A stretch of DNA of 64,000 nucleotides from Cololabis saira (Eukaryota > Chordata > Actinopteri > Beloniformes > Belonidae). The stretch's first letter is position 1; each line of letters opens with the position of its first letter. The translations under genes and the position numbers were made by a program. Where the stretch lies: contig NC_084600.1 of assembly GCF_033807715.1 (NCBI RefSeq), positions 45,508,324 through 45,572,323 of the forward strand, read 5' to 3'. Positions 48,701 to 61,302 of the stretch are shown here, piece after piece. The notes beneath the pieces are model-generated. The model was not told the DNA's origin. It made no database searches and saw only the letters and a program-made list of their open reading frames with translations.

Positions 48701-51700
48701 CGTAAACTCAACCGTCAGACGTAAACTCAACCGTCAGACGTAAACTCAACCGTCAGACGTAAACTCAACCGTCAGACGTAAACTCAACCGTCAGAGACGT
48801 AAACTCAACCGTCAGAGACGTAAACTCAACCGTCAGACGTAAACTCAACCGTCAGACGTAAACTCAACCGTCAGACGTAAACTCAACCGTCAGACGTAAA
48901 CTCAACCGTCAGACGTAAACTCAACCGTCAGACGTAAACTCAACCGTCAGACGTAAACTCAACCGTCAGACGTAAACTCAACCGTCAGACGTAAACTCAA
49001 CCGTCAGAGACGTAAACTCAACCGTCAGACGTAAACTCAACCGTCAGACGTAAACTCAACCGTCAGACGTAAACTCAACCGTCAGACGTAAACTCAACCG
49101 TCAGACGTAAACTCAACCGTCAGACGTAAACTCAACCGTCAGACGTAAACTCAACCGTCAGACGTAAACTCAACCGTCAGACGTAAACTCAACCGTCAGA
49201 CGTAAACTCAACCGTCAGAGACGTAAACTCAACCGTCAGACGTAAACTCAACCGTCAGAGACGTAAACTCAACCGTCAGACGTAAACTCAACCGTCAGAC
49301 GTAAACTCAACCGTCAGACGTAAACTCAACCGTCAGACGTAAACTCAACCGTCAGAGACGTAAACTCAACCGTCAGAGACGTAAACTCAACCGTCAGACG
49401 TAAACTCAACCGTCAGACGTAAACTCAACCGTCAGACGTAAACTCAACCGTCAGAGACGTAAACTCAACCGTCAGACGTAAACTCAACCGTCAGACGTAA
49501 ACTCAACCGTCAGACGTAAACTCAACCGTCAGACGTAAACTCAACCGTCAGACGTAAACTCAACCGTCAGAGACGTAAACTCAACCGTCAGACGTAAACT
49601 CAACCGTCAGACGTAAACTCAACCGTCAGACGTAAACTCAACCGTCAGACGTAAACTCAACCGTCAGACGTAAACTCAACCGTCAGACGTAAACTCAACC
49701 GTCAGACGTAAACTCAACCGTCAGAGACGTAAACTCAACCGTAAACTCAACGTCAGACGTAAACTCAACCGTCAGACGTAAACTCAACCGTCAGGACGTA
49801 AACTCAACCGTCAGACGTAAACTCAACCGTCAGACGTAAACTCAACCGTCAGAGACGTAAACTCAACCGTAAACTCAACCGTCAGACGTAAACTCAACCG
49901 TCAGACGTAAACTCAACCGTCAGACGTAAACTCAACCGTCAGACGTAAACTCAACCGTCAGACGTAAACTCAACCGTCAGACGTAAACTCAACCGTCAGA
50001 CGTAAACTCAACCGTCAGACGTAAACTCAACCGTCAGACGTAAACTCAACCGTCAGACGTAAACTCAACCGTCAGACGTAAACTCAACCGTCAGACGTAA
50101 ACTCAACCGTCAGACGTAAACTCAACCGTCAGACGTAAACTCAACCGTCAGACGTAAACTCAACCGTCAGACGTAAACTCAACCGTCAGACGTAAACTCA
50201 ACCGTCAGACGTAAACTCAACCGTCAGACGTAAACTCAACCGTCAGACGTAAACTCAACCGTCAGACGTAAACTCAACCGTCAGACGTAAACTCAACCGT
50301 CAGAGACGTAAACTCAACCGTCAGACGTAAACTCAACCGTCAGACGTAAACTCAACCGTCAGACGTAAACTCAACCGTCAGACGTAAACTCAACCGTCAG
50401 AGACGTAAACTCAACCGTCAGACGTAAACTCAACCGTCAGACGTAAACTCAACCGTCAGACGTAAACTCAACCGTCAGACGTAAACTCAACCGTCAGAGA
50501 CGTAAACTCAACCGTCAGACGTAAACTCAACCGTCAGACGTAAACTCAACCGTCAGACGTAAACTCAACCGTCAGACGTAAACTCAACCGTCAGACGTAA
50601 ACTCAACCGTCAGACGTAAACTCAACCGTCAGACGTAAACTCAACCGTCAGAGACGTAAACTCAACCGTCAGACGTAAACTCAACCGTCAGACGTAAACT
50701 CAACCGTCAGACGTAAACTCAACCGTCAGACGTAAACTCAACCGTCAGACGTAAACTCAACCGTCAGACGTAAACTCAACCGTCAGACGTAAACTCAACC
50801 GTCAGAGACGTAAACTCAACCGTCAGACGTAAACTCAACCGTCAGACGTAAACTCAACCGTCAGACGTAAACTCAACCGTCAGACGTAAACTCAACCGTC
50901 AGACGTAAACTCAACCGTCAGACGTAAACTCAACCGTCAGAGACGTAAACTCAACCGTCAGACGTAAACTCAACCGTCAGACGTAAACTCAACCGTCAGA
51001 CGTAAACTCAACCGTCAGAGACGTAAACTCAACCGTCAGACGTAAACTCAACCGTCAGACGTAAACTCAACCGTCAGACGTAAACTCAACCGTCAGACGT
51101 AAACTCAACCGTCAGACGTAAACTCAACCGTCAGACGTAAACTCAACCGTCAGACGTAAACTCAACCGTCAGAGACGTAAACTCAACCGTCAGACGTAAA
51201 CTCAACCGTCAGACGTAACTCAACGTCGAAACTCAACCGTCAGACGTAAACTCAACCGTCAGACGTAAACTCAACCGTCAGAGACGTAAACTCAACCGTC
51301 AGACGTAAACTCAACCGTCAGACGTAAACTCAACCGTCAGACGTAAACTCAACCGTCAGACGTAAACTCAACCGTCAGAGACGTAAACTCAACCGTCAGA
51401 CGTAAACTCAACCGTCAGACGTAAACTCAACCGTCGAGACGTAAACTCAACCGTCAGAGACGTAAACTCAACCGTCAGACGTAAACTCAACCGTCAGACG
51501 TAAACTCAACCGTCAGACGTAAACTCAACCGTCAGACGTAAACTCAACCGTCAGACGTAAACTCAACCGTCAGACGTAAACTCAACCGTCAGACGTAAAC
51601 TCAACCGTCAGACGTAAACTCAACCGTCAGACGTAAACTCAACCGTCAGACGTAAACTCAACCGTCAGACGTAAACTCAACCGTCAGAGACGTAAACTCA

Positions 51701-54700
51701 ACCGTCAGACGTAAACTCAACCGTCAGACGTAAACTCAACCGTCAGACGTAAACTCAACCGTCAGACGTAAACTCAACCGTCAGACGTAAACTCAACCGT
51801 CAGACGTAAACTCAACCGTCAGACGTAAACTCAACCGTCAGACGTAAACTCAACCGTCAGACGTAAACTCAACCGTCAGACGTAAACTCAACCGTCAGAC
51901 GTAAACTCAACCGTCAGGACGTAAACTCAACCGTCAGAGACGTAAACTCAACCGTCAGACGTAAACTCAACCGTCAGACGTAAACTCAACCGTCAGACGT
52001 AAACTCAACCGTCAGAGACGTAAACTCAACCGTCAGACGTAAACTCAACCGTCAGACGTAAACTCAACCGTCAGACGTAAACTCAACCGTCAGACGTAAA
52101 CTCAACCGTCAGACGTAAACTCAACCGTCAGAGACGTAAACTCAACCGTCAGACGTAAACTCAACCGTCAGACGTAAACTCAACCGTCAGACGTAAACTC
52201 AACCGTCAGACGTAAACTCAACCGTCAGACGTAAACTCAACCGTCAGACGTAAACTCAACCGTCAGACGTAAACTCAACCGTCAGAGACGTAAACTCAAC
52301 CGTCAGACGTAAACTCAACCGTCAGAGACGTAAACTCAACCGTCAGACGTAAACTCAACCGTCAGAGACGTAAACTCAACCGTCAGACGTAAACTCAACC
52401 GTCAGACGTAAACTCAACCGTCAGACGTAAACTCAACCGTCAGACGTAAACTCAACCGTCAGACGTAAACTCAACCGTCAGACGTAAACTCAACCGTCAG
52501 ACGTAAACTCAACCGTCAGACGTAAACTCAACCGTCAGACGTAAACTCAACCGTCAGACGTAAACTCAACCGTCAGACGTAAACTCAACCGTCAGACGTA
52601 AACTCAACCGTCAGACGTAAACTCAACCGTCAGACGTAAACTCAACCGTCAGACGTAAACTCAACCGTCAGAGACGTAAACTCAACCGTCAGACGTAAAC
52701 TCAACCGTCAGAGACGTAAACTCAACCGTCAGACGTAAACTCAACCGTCAGACGTAAACTCAACCGTCAGACGTAAACTCAACCGTCAGACGTAAACTCA
52801 ACCGTCAGACGTAAACTCAACCGTCAGACGTAAACTCAACCGTCAGACGTAAACTCAACCGTCAGAGACGTAAACTCAACCGTCAGACGTAAACTCAACC
52901 GTCAGACGTAACTCAACCGTCAGACGTAAACTCAACCGTCAGACGTAAACTCAACCGTCAGAGACGTAAACTCAACCGTCAGACGTAAACTCAACCGTCA
53001 GACGTAAACTCAACCGTCAGACGTAAACTCAACCGTCAGAGACGTAAACTCAACCGTCAGACGTAAACTCAACCGTCAGACGTAAACTCAACCGTCAGAC
53101 GTAAACTCAACCGTCAGACGTAAACTCAACCGTCAGAGACGTAAACTCAACCGTCAGACGTAAACTCAACCGTCAGAGACGTAAACTCAACCGTCAGACG
53201 TAAACTCAACCGTCAGACGTAAACTCAACCGTCAGACGTAAACTCAACCGTCAGACGTAAACTCAACCGTCAGACGTAAACTCAACCGTCAGACGTAAAC
53301 TCAACCGTCAGACGTAAACTCAACCGTCAGACGTAAACTCAACCGTCAGAGACGTAAACTCAACCGTCAGACGTAAACTCAACCGTCAGACGTAAACTCA
53401 ACCGTCAGACGTAAACTCAACCGTCAGACGTAAACTCAACCGTCAGACGTAAACTCAACCGTCAGACGTAAACTCAACCGTCAGACGTAAACTCAACCGT
53501 CAGACGTAAACTCAACCGTCAGACGTAAACTCAACCGTCAGAGACGTAAACTCAACCGTCAGACGTAAACTCAACCGTCAGACGTAAACTCAACCGTCAG
53601 ACGTAAACTCAACCGTCAGACGTAAACTCAACCGTCAGACGTAAACTCAACCGTCAGACGTAAACTCAACCGTCAGACGTAAACTCAACCGTCAGACGTA
53701 AACTCAACCGTCAGACGTAAACTCAACCGTCAGACGTAAACTCAACCGTCAGACGTAAACTCAACCGTCAGAGACGTAAACTCAACCGTCAGACGTAAAC
53801 TCAACCGTCAGACGTAAACTCAACCGTCAGACGTAAACTCAACCGTCAGACGTAAACTCAACCGTCAGACGTAAACTCAACCGTCAGACGTAAACTCAAC
53901 CGTCAGACGTAAACTCAACCGTCAGACGTAAACTCAACCGTCAGACGTAAACTCAACCGTCAGACGTAAACTCAACCGTCAGACGTAAACTCAACCGTCA
54001 GACGTAAACTCAACCGTCAGACGTAAACTCAACCGTCAGACGTAAACTCAACCGTCAGACGTAAACCAACCGTCAGACGTAAACTCAACCGTCAGACGTA
54101 AACTCAACCGTCAGAGACGTAAACTCAACCGTCAGAGACGTAAACTCAACCGTCAGAGACGTAAACTCAACCGTCAGACGTAAACTCAACCGTCAGACGT
54201 AAACTCAACCGTCAGACGTAAACTCAACCGTCAGAGACTTAAACTCAACCGTCAGAGACGTAAACTCAACCGTCAGAGACGTAAACTCAACCGTCAGACG
54301 TAAACTCAACCGTCAGACGTAAACTCAACCGTCAGAGACGTAAACTCAACCGTCAGACGTAAACTCAACCGTCAGACGTAAACTCACCGTCAGACGTAAA
54401 CTCAACCGTCAGACGTAAACTCAACCGTCAGACGTAAACTCAACCGTCAGACGTAAACTCAACCGTCAGACGTAAACTCAACCGTCAGACGTAAACTCAA
54501 CCGTCAGAGACGTAAACTCAAACCGTCAGACGTAAACTCAACCGTCAGACGTAAACTCAACCGTCAGACGTAAACTCAACCGTCAGAGACGTAAACTCAA
54601 CCGTCAGACGTAAACTCAACCGTCAGAGACGTAAACTCAACCGTCAGACGTAAACTCAACCGTCAGGACGTAAACTCAACCGTCAGACGTAAACTCAACC

Positions 54701-57700
54701 GTCAGACGTAAACTCAACCGTCAGACGTAAACTCAACCGTCAGACGTAAACTCAACCGTCAGAGACGTAAACTCAACCGTCAGACGTAAACTCAACCGTC
54801 AGACGTAAACTCAACCGTCAGAGACGTAAACTCAACCGTCAGACGTAAACTCAACCGTCAGACGTAAACTCAACCGTCAGAGACGTAACTCAACCGTCAG
54901 ACGTAAACTCAACCGTCAGACGTAAACTCAACCGTCAGAGACGTAAACTCAACCGTCAGACGTAAACTCAACCGTCAGACGTAAACTCACCGTCAGACGT
55001 AAACTCAACCGTCAGACGTAAACTCAACCGTCAGACGTAAACTCAACCGTCAGAGACGTAAACTCAACCGTCAGACGTAAACTCAACCGTCAGACGTAAA
55101 CTCAACCGTCAGACGTAAACTCAACCGTCAGACGTAAACTCAACCGTCAGACGTAAACTCAACCGTCAGACGTAAACTCAACCGTCAGAGACGTAAACTC
55201 AACCGTCAGACGTAAACTCAACCGTCAGACGTAAACTCAACCGTCAGAGACGTAAACTCAACCGTCAGACGTAAACTCAACCGTCAGAGACGTAAACTCA
55301 ACCGTCAGACGTAAACTCAACCGTCAGACGTAAACTCAACCGTCAGACGTAAACTCAACCGTCAGACGTAAACTCAACCGTCAGACGTAAACTCAACCGT
55401 CAGACGTAAACTCAACCGTCAGACGTAAACTCAACCGTCAGACGTAAACTCAACCGTCAGACGTAAACTCAACCGTCAGACGTAAACTCAACCGTCAGAG
55501 ACGTAAACTCAACCGTCAGACGTAAACTCAACCGTCAGAGACGTAAACTCAACCGTCAGACGTAAACTCAACCGTCAGACGTAAACTCAACCGTCAGAGA
55601 CGTAAACTCAACCGTCAGAGACGTAAACTCAACCGTCAGAGACGTAAACTCAACCGTCAGACGTAAACTCAACCGTCAGACGTAAACTCAACCGTCAGAC
55701 GTAAACTCAACCGTCAGACGTAAACTCAACCGTCAGAGACGTAAACTCAACCGTCAGACGTAAACTCAACCGTCAGACGTAAACTCAACCGTCAGACGTA
55801 AACTCAACCGTCAGACGTAAACTCAACCGTCAGACGTAAACTCAACCGTCAGACGTAAACTCAACCGTCAGACGTAAACTCAACCGTCAGACGTAAACTC
55901 AACCGTCAGAGACGTAAACTCAACCGTCAGACGTAAACTCAACCGTCAGACGTAAACTCAACCGTCAGACGTAAACTCAACCGTCAGACGTAAACTCAAC
56001 CGTCAGACGTAAACTCAACCGTCAGACGTAAACTCAACCGTCAGACGTAAACTCAACCGTCAGACGTAAACTCAACCGTCAGACGTAAACTCAACCGTCA
56101 GACGTAAACTCAACCGTCAGACGTAAACTCAACCGTCAGACGTAAACTCAACCGTCAGAGACGTAAACTCAACCGTCAGACGTAAACTCAACCGTCAGAC
56201 GTAAACTCAACCGTCAGACGTAAACTCAACCGTCAGACGTAAACTCAACCGTCAGACGTAAACTCAACCGTCAGACGTAAACTCAACCGTCAGACGTAAA
56301 CTCAACCGTCAGACGTAAACTCAACCGTCAGACGTAAACTCAACCGTCAGAGACGTAAACTCAACCGTCAGACGTAAACTCAACCGTCAGACGTAAACTC
56401 AACCGTCAGACGTAAACTCAACCGTCAGACGTAAACTCAACCGTCAGACGTAAACTCAACCGTCAGACGTAAACTCAACCGTCAGACGTAAACTCAACCG
56501 TCAGAGACGTAAACTCAACCGTCAGACGTAAACTCAACCGTCAGACGTAAACTCAACCGTCAGACGTAAACTCAACCGTCAGACGTAAACTCAACCGTCA
56601 GACGTAAACTCAACCGTCAGACGTAAACTCAACCGTCAGACGTAAACTCAACCGTCAGACGTAAACTCAACCGTCAGACGTAAACTCAACCGTCAGACGT
56701 AAACTCAACCGTCAGACGTAAACTCAACCGTCAGACGTAAACTCAACCGTCAGACGTAAACTCAACCGTCAGACGTAAACTCAACCGTCAGACGTAAACT
56801 CAACCGTCAGACGTAAACTCAACCATCAGAGACGTAAACTCAACCGTCAGACGTAAACTCAACCGTCAGACGTAAACTCAACCGTCAGACGTAAACTCAA
56901 CCGTCAGACGTAAACTCAACCGTCAGACGTAAACTCAACCGTCAGACGTAAACTCAACCGTCAGACGTAAACTCAACCGTCAGACGTAAACTCAACCGTC
57001 AGACGTAAACTCAACCGTCAGACGTAAACTCAACCGTCAGACGTAAACTCAACCGTCAGACGTAAACTCAACCGTCAGACGTAAACTCAACCATCAGACG
57101 TAAACTCAACCGTCAGACGTAAACTCAACCGTCAGACGTAAACTCAACCGTCAGACGTAAACTCAACCGTCAGACGTAAACTCAACCGTCAGACGTAAAC
57201 TCAACCGTCAGACGTAAACTCAACCGTCAGAGACGTAAACTCAACCGTCAGACGTAAACTCAACCGTCAGACGTAAACTCAACCGTCAGACGTAAACTCA
57301 ACCGTCAGACGTAAACTCAACCGTCAGACGTAAACTCAACCGTCAGACGTAAACTCAACCGTCAGACATAAACTCAACCGTCAGACGTAAACTCAACCGT
57401 CAGACGTAAACTCAACCGTCAGACGTAAACTCAACCGTCAGACGTAAACTCAACCGTCAGAGACGTAAACTCAACCGTCAGAGACGTAAACTCAACCGTC
57501 AGAGACGTAAACTCAACCGTCAGAGACTTAAACTCAACCGTCAGACGTAAACTCAACCGTCAGAGACGTAAACTCAACCGTCAGAGACGTAAACTCAACC
57601 GTCAGACGTAAACTCAACCGTCAGACGTAAACTCAACCGTCAGACGTAAACTCAACCGTCAGACGTAAACTCAACCGTCAGACGTAAACTCAACCGTCAG

Positions 57701-57826
57701 ACGTAAACTCAACCGTCAGACGTAAACTCAACCGTCAGAGACGTAAACTCAACCGTCAGACGTAAACTCAACCGTCAGACGTAAACTCAACCGTCAGACG
57801 TAAACTCAACCGTCAGACGTAAACTC
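21713..57826. repeat. 36-kb satellite of a 19-bp unit (about 1,900 copies), in register with the e2 donor
   Basis: The unit is CGTAAACTCAACCGTCAGA on the plus strand; the transcript reads GTTGAGTTTACGTCTGACG. A 21-bp variant (CAGAGACG) is interspersed at 21.7-24.9 kb and 47.4-57.8 kb. The core 24.9-47.1 kb is almost perfectly uniform, with exceptions near 27921, 35609, 35828-35868 and 41681. The last unit merges with the e2 5' splice site: intron bases 1-18 are GTGAGTTTACGTCTGACG, one T short of the unit. Each unit has two CpGs and a stop in every frame cycle, so there is no long open frame. Confidence 0.98.
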
Positions 57827-57828
57827 AC

Positions 57829-57882
57829 CTTCTGAAGGCTCGTCGGGTTCAGCTGAGTTTTGTCAATGATTTTTATTGCAAC
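57829..57882 (-). CDS. mark4: mark4 exon e2: VAIK lysine exon
   Basis: This 54-bp exon (18 codons, phase 0 both ends) encodes VAIKIIDKTQLNPTSLQK. It holds the beta-3 lysine of the VAIK motif that positions ATP phosphates and is essential in all active protein kinases. The acceptor is TCTTCCAG|GTTGCA and the donor is CAGAAG|GTGAGTTTACG. The donor runs straight into the 36-kb 19-bp satellite: intron bases 1-18 are themselves a satellite unit lacking one T. The next exon, e3, is 41.7 kb away across that array, so correct splicing of this intron is demanding. The LNPTSLQK ending resembles MARK1/3 (human MARK4 has LNPSSLQK), but the neighbouring exons support MARK4. Confidence 0.93.
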
Positions 57883-58025
57883 CTGGAAGAGAAATCACAT
57901 TATTATTGGTTAGGAACAAGTCAACGAGCGTAAAAAACAGAAATAGAAGCATTTTCATTTATTTTCCTTTTATGGTTTGGCAATCCATAATTTTACAGAT
58001 AGATTTTATGAAGAATCTGCTGGTC
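57883..58025. other. unique intron upstream of e2
   Basis: AT-rich sequence with an ordinary polypyrimidine tract (TTTCTCTTCCAG) at the e2 acceptor. This junction has no associated tandem repeat. Confidence 0.6.
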
Positions 58026-58027
58026 TG

Positions 58028-58127
58028 TTGTTCCTAAAGTTGTTCCCAAAGTTGTTCCCAAAGTTGTTCCCAAAGTTGTTCCCAAAGTTGTCCCTAAAGT
58101 TGTTCCCAAAGTTGTTCCTAAAGTTGC
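58028..58127. repeat. 12-bp repeat AAAGTTGTTCCC
   Basis: About eight copies of GTTGTTCCCAAA with CCTAAA and GTCCCTAAA variants. Confidence 0.9.
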
Positions 58128-58378
58128 GTGTAAGTAGGAAAGAAATTCATTAGGAAATAATTGCCTTTATGCCACATTTCCTTAAATTTCTCATTTTTGG
58201 GGATTTATGTATTTATTCCTCTGTATATTTCCTGTCTTAAGTTCCTATTCTTTTCTCTATTTTCTAGCGTCCCTGAACCGTAAGCTCCTCAACATCCATC
58301 ATTCAAATGAAAATGTTGAGCTTAGACACTAAAAGAAGCAAAATCAGGCTGAGGCCAAAACTGGAGAAATTGGAGAAG
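58128..58378. other. intron sequence, nothing recognised
   Basis: AT-rich with short T-rich stretches. No gene, RNA or transposon end was seen. Confidence 0.5.
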
Positions 58379-58379
58379 T

Positions 58380-60078
58380 TTTAATCCACACTGACAATAA
58401 CCCCTTAACCCCTTAACCTCCAGACAATAACCCTAACCCCCCTTAACACCCTAATCCTAACCCTAACACTACAGTCAGGAACATTGGAGAAGTTTTAATC
58501 CACACTGGCAGGAAGACGTGGACCTGACTCTAACCCCTGACCCCTTAAACCCCCTAAAATAACCCCTAAACCTTTAACCCTGTAACCCCTTAACCGCCCA
58601 AAACTACTCCTCACCCCTTAATCCTAAAACTAACCCCTTAACCCCTAAACAATAACCCACAAACAATAACCCTAACAATAACCCCCATAACCCTAACCCC
58701 TTAACCCCTTACCCCCCCCAAATAATACCTTAACCCCTAAAGAATAACGCTAACCCCCTAACCCCTTAACCCCAAACAATAACCCACAAACCCTAACCCC
58801 CTTAACCCTAATCCCCTAACAATAACCTCCAAAACAATAACCCTAACTCCCTAACTCTAACTCTAACTCCTAACCCCCTAACCCTCAAACAATAACCCCT
58901 TAATCCCTAACCCTTTAACCCTCCTAACCATAACCCTTTAACCCCCCAAACCATAACCCCTCAAACCCTAACCATTTAACCCCTCAAACCATAACCCCCA
59001 AACCCTAACCCCCCTAACCCTAACCATTTAACCCCTCAAACCCTAACCCCCCAAACCCTAACCCCCCAAACCCTAACCCCTAAACCATTTAACCCCCCAA
59101 ACCCTAACCCTAACCATTTAACCCCCCAAACCCTAACCCTAACCATTTAACCCCCCAAACCCTAACCATTTAACCCCCCAAACCCTAACCCCCCTAACCC
59201 TAACCATTTAACCCCTCAAACCATAACCCCCAAACCCTAACCCCCCTAACCCTAACCATTTAACCCCTCAAACCCTAACCCCCCAAACCCTAACCCCCCA
59301 AACCCTAACCCCTAAACCATTTAACCCCCCAAACCCTAACCCTAACCATTTAACCCCCCAAACCCTAACCCTAACCATTTAACCCCCCAAACCCTAACCA
59401 TTTAACCCCCCAAACCCTAACCCCCCTAACCCTAACCATTTAACCCCTCAAACCATAACCCCCAAACCCTAACCCCCCTAACCCTAACCATTTAACCCCT
59501 CAAACCCTAACCCCCCAAACCCTAACCCCCCAAACCCTAACCCCTAAACCATTTAACCCCCCAAACCCTAACCCTAACCATTTAACCCCCCAAACCCTAA
59601 CCCCCCAAACCCTAACCCCCCTAACCCTAACCCCCCTAACCCTAACCATTTAACCCCCCTAACCCTAACCCCCCAAACCCTAACCCTTTAACCCCCCAAA
59701 CCCTAACCCCCCAAACCCTAACCCCCCTAACCCTAACCCCCCAAACCCTAACCCCCCTAACCCTAACCCCCCTAACCCTAACCCTCCAAACCCTAACCCC
59801 CCAAACCCTAACCCCTAAACCCTTTAACCGTCCAAACCCTAACCCCCAAACCCTAACCCTTTAACCCCCCAAACCCTAACCCCTAAACCCTTTAACCCCC
59901 CAAACCCTAACCCCCCAAACCCTAACCCCCAAACCCTAACCCCCCAAACCCTTTAACCGTCCAAACCCTAACCCCCAAACCCTAACCCTTTAACCCCCCA
60001 AACCCTAACCCCTAAACCCTTTAACCCTCCAAACCCTAACCTCCCAAACCCTTTAACCCCCCAAACCCTAACCCCCCG
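58380..60078. repeat. degenerate telomere-like repeat with a 232-bp higher-order repeat
   Basis: CCCTAACCCCCCAAACCCTA, CCATTTAACCCCCC and TAACCCTAACC variants extend 1.7 kb. The order of variants repeats with a 232-bp period: the ACCCCTCAAACCATAAC variant begins at 58977, 59209 and 59441, and CCCCTAAACCATTTAAC recurs near 59081, 59313 and 59545. The transcript is G-rich with GGGGGGTT and GGGTTAGGG runs, so quadruplex or R-loop formation is likely. Confidence 0.92.
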
Positions 60079-60378
60079 GCTCTAATCACATCCCTCTCAA
60101 TCTCTCCAGAAAGAACCAGCTTCAGTTTTTTACATATTAAAAGCTTCTAAGACATTTTACAGTGTACTGCTCTTGTTTATAGCTAGTACTGCTCTTATTT
60201 GATTGATTAGTTATTCAATAAAGGTCATTTCAAGTTTCATTCATGTTTCATATTAGCAACTAATATTAGTAACGAGTCTTCAAATCTTGTTGCTTAAACT
60301 CAAACATCGTTTGACATTATTTCATTTCTCCATATTTTATAGAGGACTGAGCAGAAGATAATCAATCAACTCTCATCA
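60079..60378. other. intron sequence, nothing recognised
   Basis: AT-rich stretch with one AGTACTGCTCTTGTTTATAG/AGTACTGCTCTTATTTGATT doublet. No coding or RNA signal. Confidence 0.5.
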
Positions 60379-60382
60379 CATT

Positions 60383-61207
60383 CGCCCTAACATCCCGTTA
60401 GCATCACCTCCCGGCCCGTTAGCATCACCTCCCGGCCCGTTAGCATCACCTTTTCTCTCTTTTGTCCATGTTGCAGCATCCTTTGCCGGACACCGGAACC
60501 TGCAGGTGTTCGTGGGTGGCTTGTAGCTTGCATTACGGAGCACAAGTCTTTCCCCGACCCTGCACCCCAACCTGGGACTTGCTGATTGGGCCGGAGCTTC
60601 GGGAGCTGTGTGCTGGCCTGCGGTCCCCACCCCCGGTCATCCCGTTGCTGCTTCCACCTGCCTGCTGTGCTGTTGCCGTCCCTGACCCACCAGTCTGGCC
60701 CTCGGCAGGAGGGTCCCCCCTTATGAGCCTGGTCCTGGTCCAGGTTTCTTCCCTCCTAAAGGGGAGTTTTTCCTTGCCACTGTTTGGCTTAAGGTTTTTC
60801 TCCCACTAGGGGAGTTTTTACCTGCCATTGTTTATGTAATAACTGCTCGGGGGTCATGTTCTGGGTATGGGTCTCTGGAAAGCGTCTAAAGACAACTCTG
60901 TTGTATTAGACGCTATATAAATAAAATTGAATTGAATTGAATTGAACCTCCCGGCCCGTTAGCCTCACCTCCCGGCCCGTTAGCCTCACCTCCCGGCCCG
61001 TTAGCCTCACCTCCCGGCCCGTTAGCCTCACCTCCCGGCCCGTTAGCCTCACCTCCCGGCCCGTTAGCCTCACCTCCCGGCCCGTTAGCATCACCTCCCG
61101 GCCCGTTAGCCTCACCTCCCGACCCGTTAGCCTCACCTCCCGACCCGTTAGCCTCACCTCCCGGCCCGTTAGCATCACCTCCCGGCCCATTAGCCTCACC
61201 TCCCGGC
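60383..61207. repeat. 21-bp minisatellite downstream of e1, split by a LINE
   Basis: CACCTCCCGGCCCGTTAGCC plus T (or CATCACC variants) occurs about three times at 60383-60452 and about twelve times at 60946-61207. The L2-like fragment lies between. The transcribed unit AACGGGCCGGGAG|GTGAGG resembles the e1 end GACGGGAAAAGAG|GTGAGA (12 of the 17 bases up to GTGA match), so the array may descend from that junction. The long MRLTGREV-type reading frame is an artefact. Confidence 0.93.
60453..60945 (+). mobile_element. L2-like LINE 3' end with (ATTGA)n tail
   Basis: The sequence around GGTCTCTGGAAAGCGTCTAA, AGACAACTCTGTTGTATTAG and ACGCTATATAAATAAAATTG ending in repeated ATTGA is the common teleost L2-type LINE 3' region. 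It is 5'-truncated and inserted into the 21-bp minisatellite. The 115-residue frame at 60462-60809 is within it and is not a gene. Confidence 0.75.
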
Positions 61208-61243
61208 CCTTAGCGCTAGCGTTAGGGTTAGCATTAGCGTTAA

Positions 61244-61271
61244 GGTTCTCACCTCTCTTCCCGTCAGGATG
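61244..61271 (-). repeat. duplicate of e1 3' edge with a second 5' splice site
   Basis: ATCCTGACGGGAAGAGAG|GT followed by GAGAACC is a copy, one base changed, of the real e1 end 50 bp upstream in the transcript. The GT is intact. Using it would add 50 bases and shift the frame. Confidence 0.85.
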
Positions 61272-61302
61272 TTAGCATTAGCATTAGCATTGGGGTTCTC
61301 AC

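Noticed and set aside
21713..57826. Centromeric satellite
   Set aside because: The array lies inside one intron between two essential kinase exons and its end is phased on a splice site. A 19-bp unit with simple variants fits a giant intronic minisatellite better. Cytogenetic mapping would be needed to exclude a pericentromeric location.
21713..57826. Each 19-bp unit as a designed CREB or MYB binding site
   Set aside because: AGACGTAAA and CAACCG only partly match CRE-like and MYB cores. With a 19-bp unit, such partial matches are expected by chance.
60462..60809. 115-residue open frame on the plus strand
   Set aside because: Lies within the 3' region of an L2-like LINE ending in an ATTGA tail. 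No domain features.
61264..61302. Continuation of the e1 reading frame past its donor ([12 protein letters not shown])
   Set aside because: This is intron beyond AAAGAG|GTGAG. The next exon supplies VAIK in the right phase.
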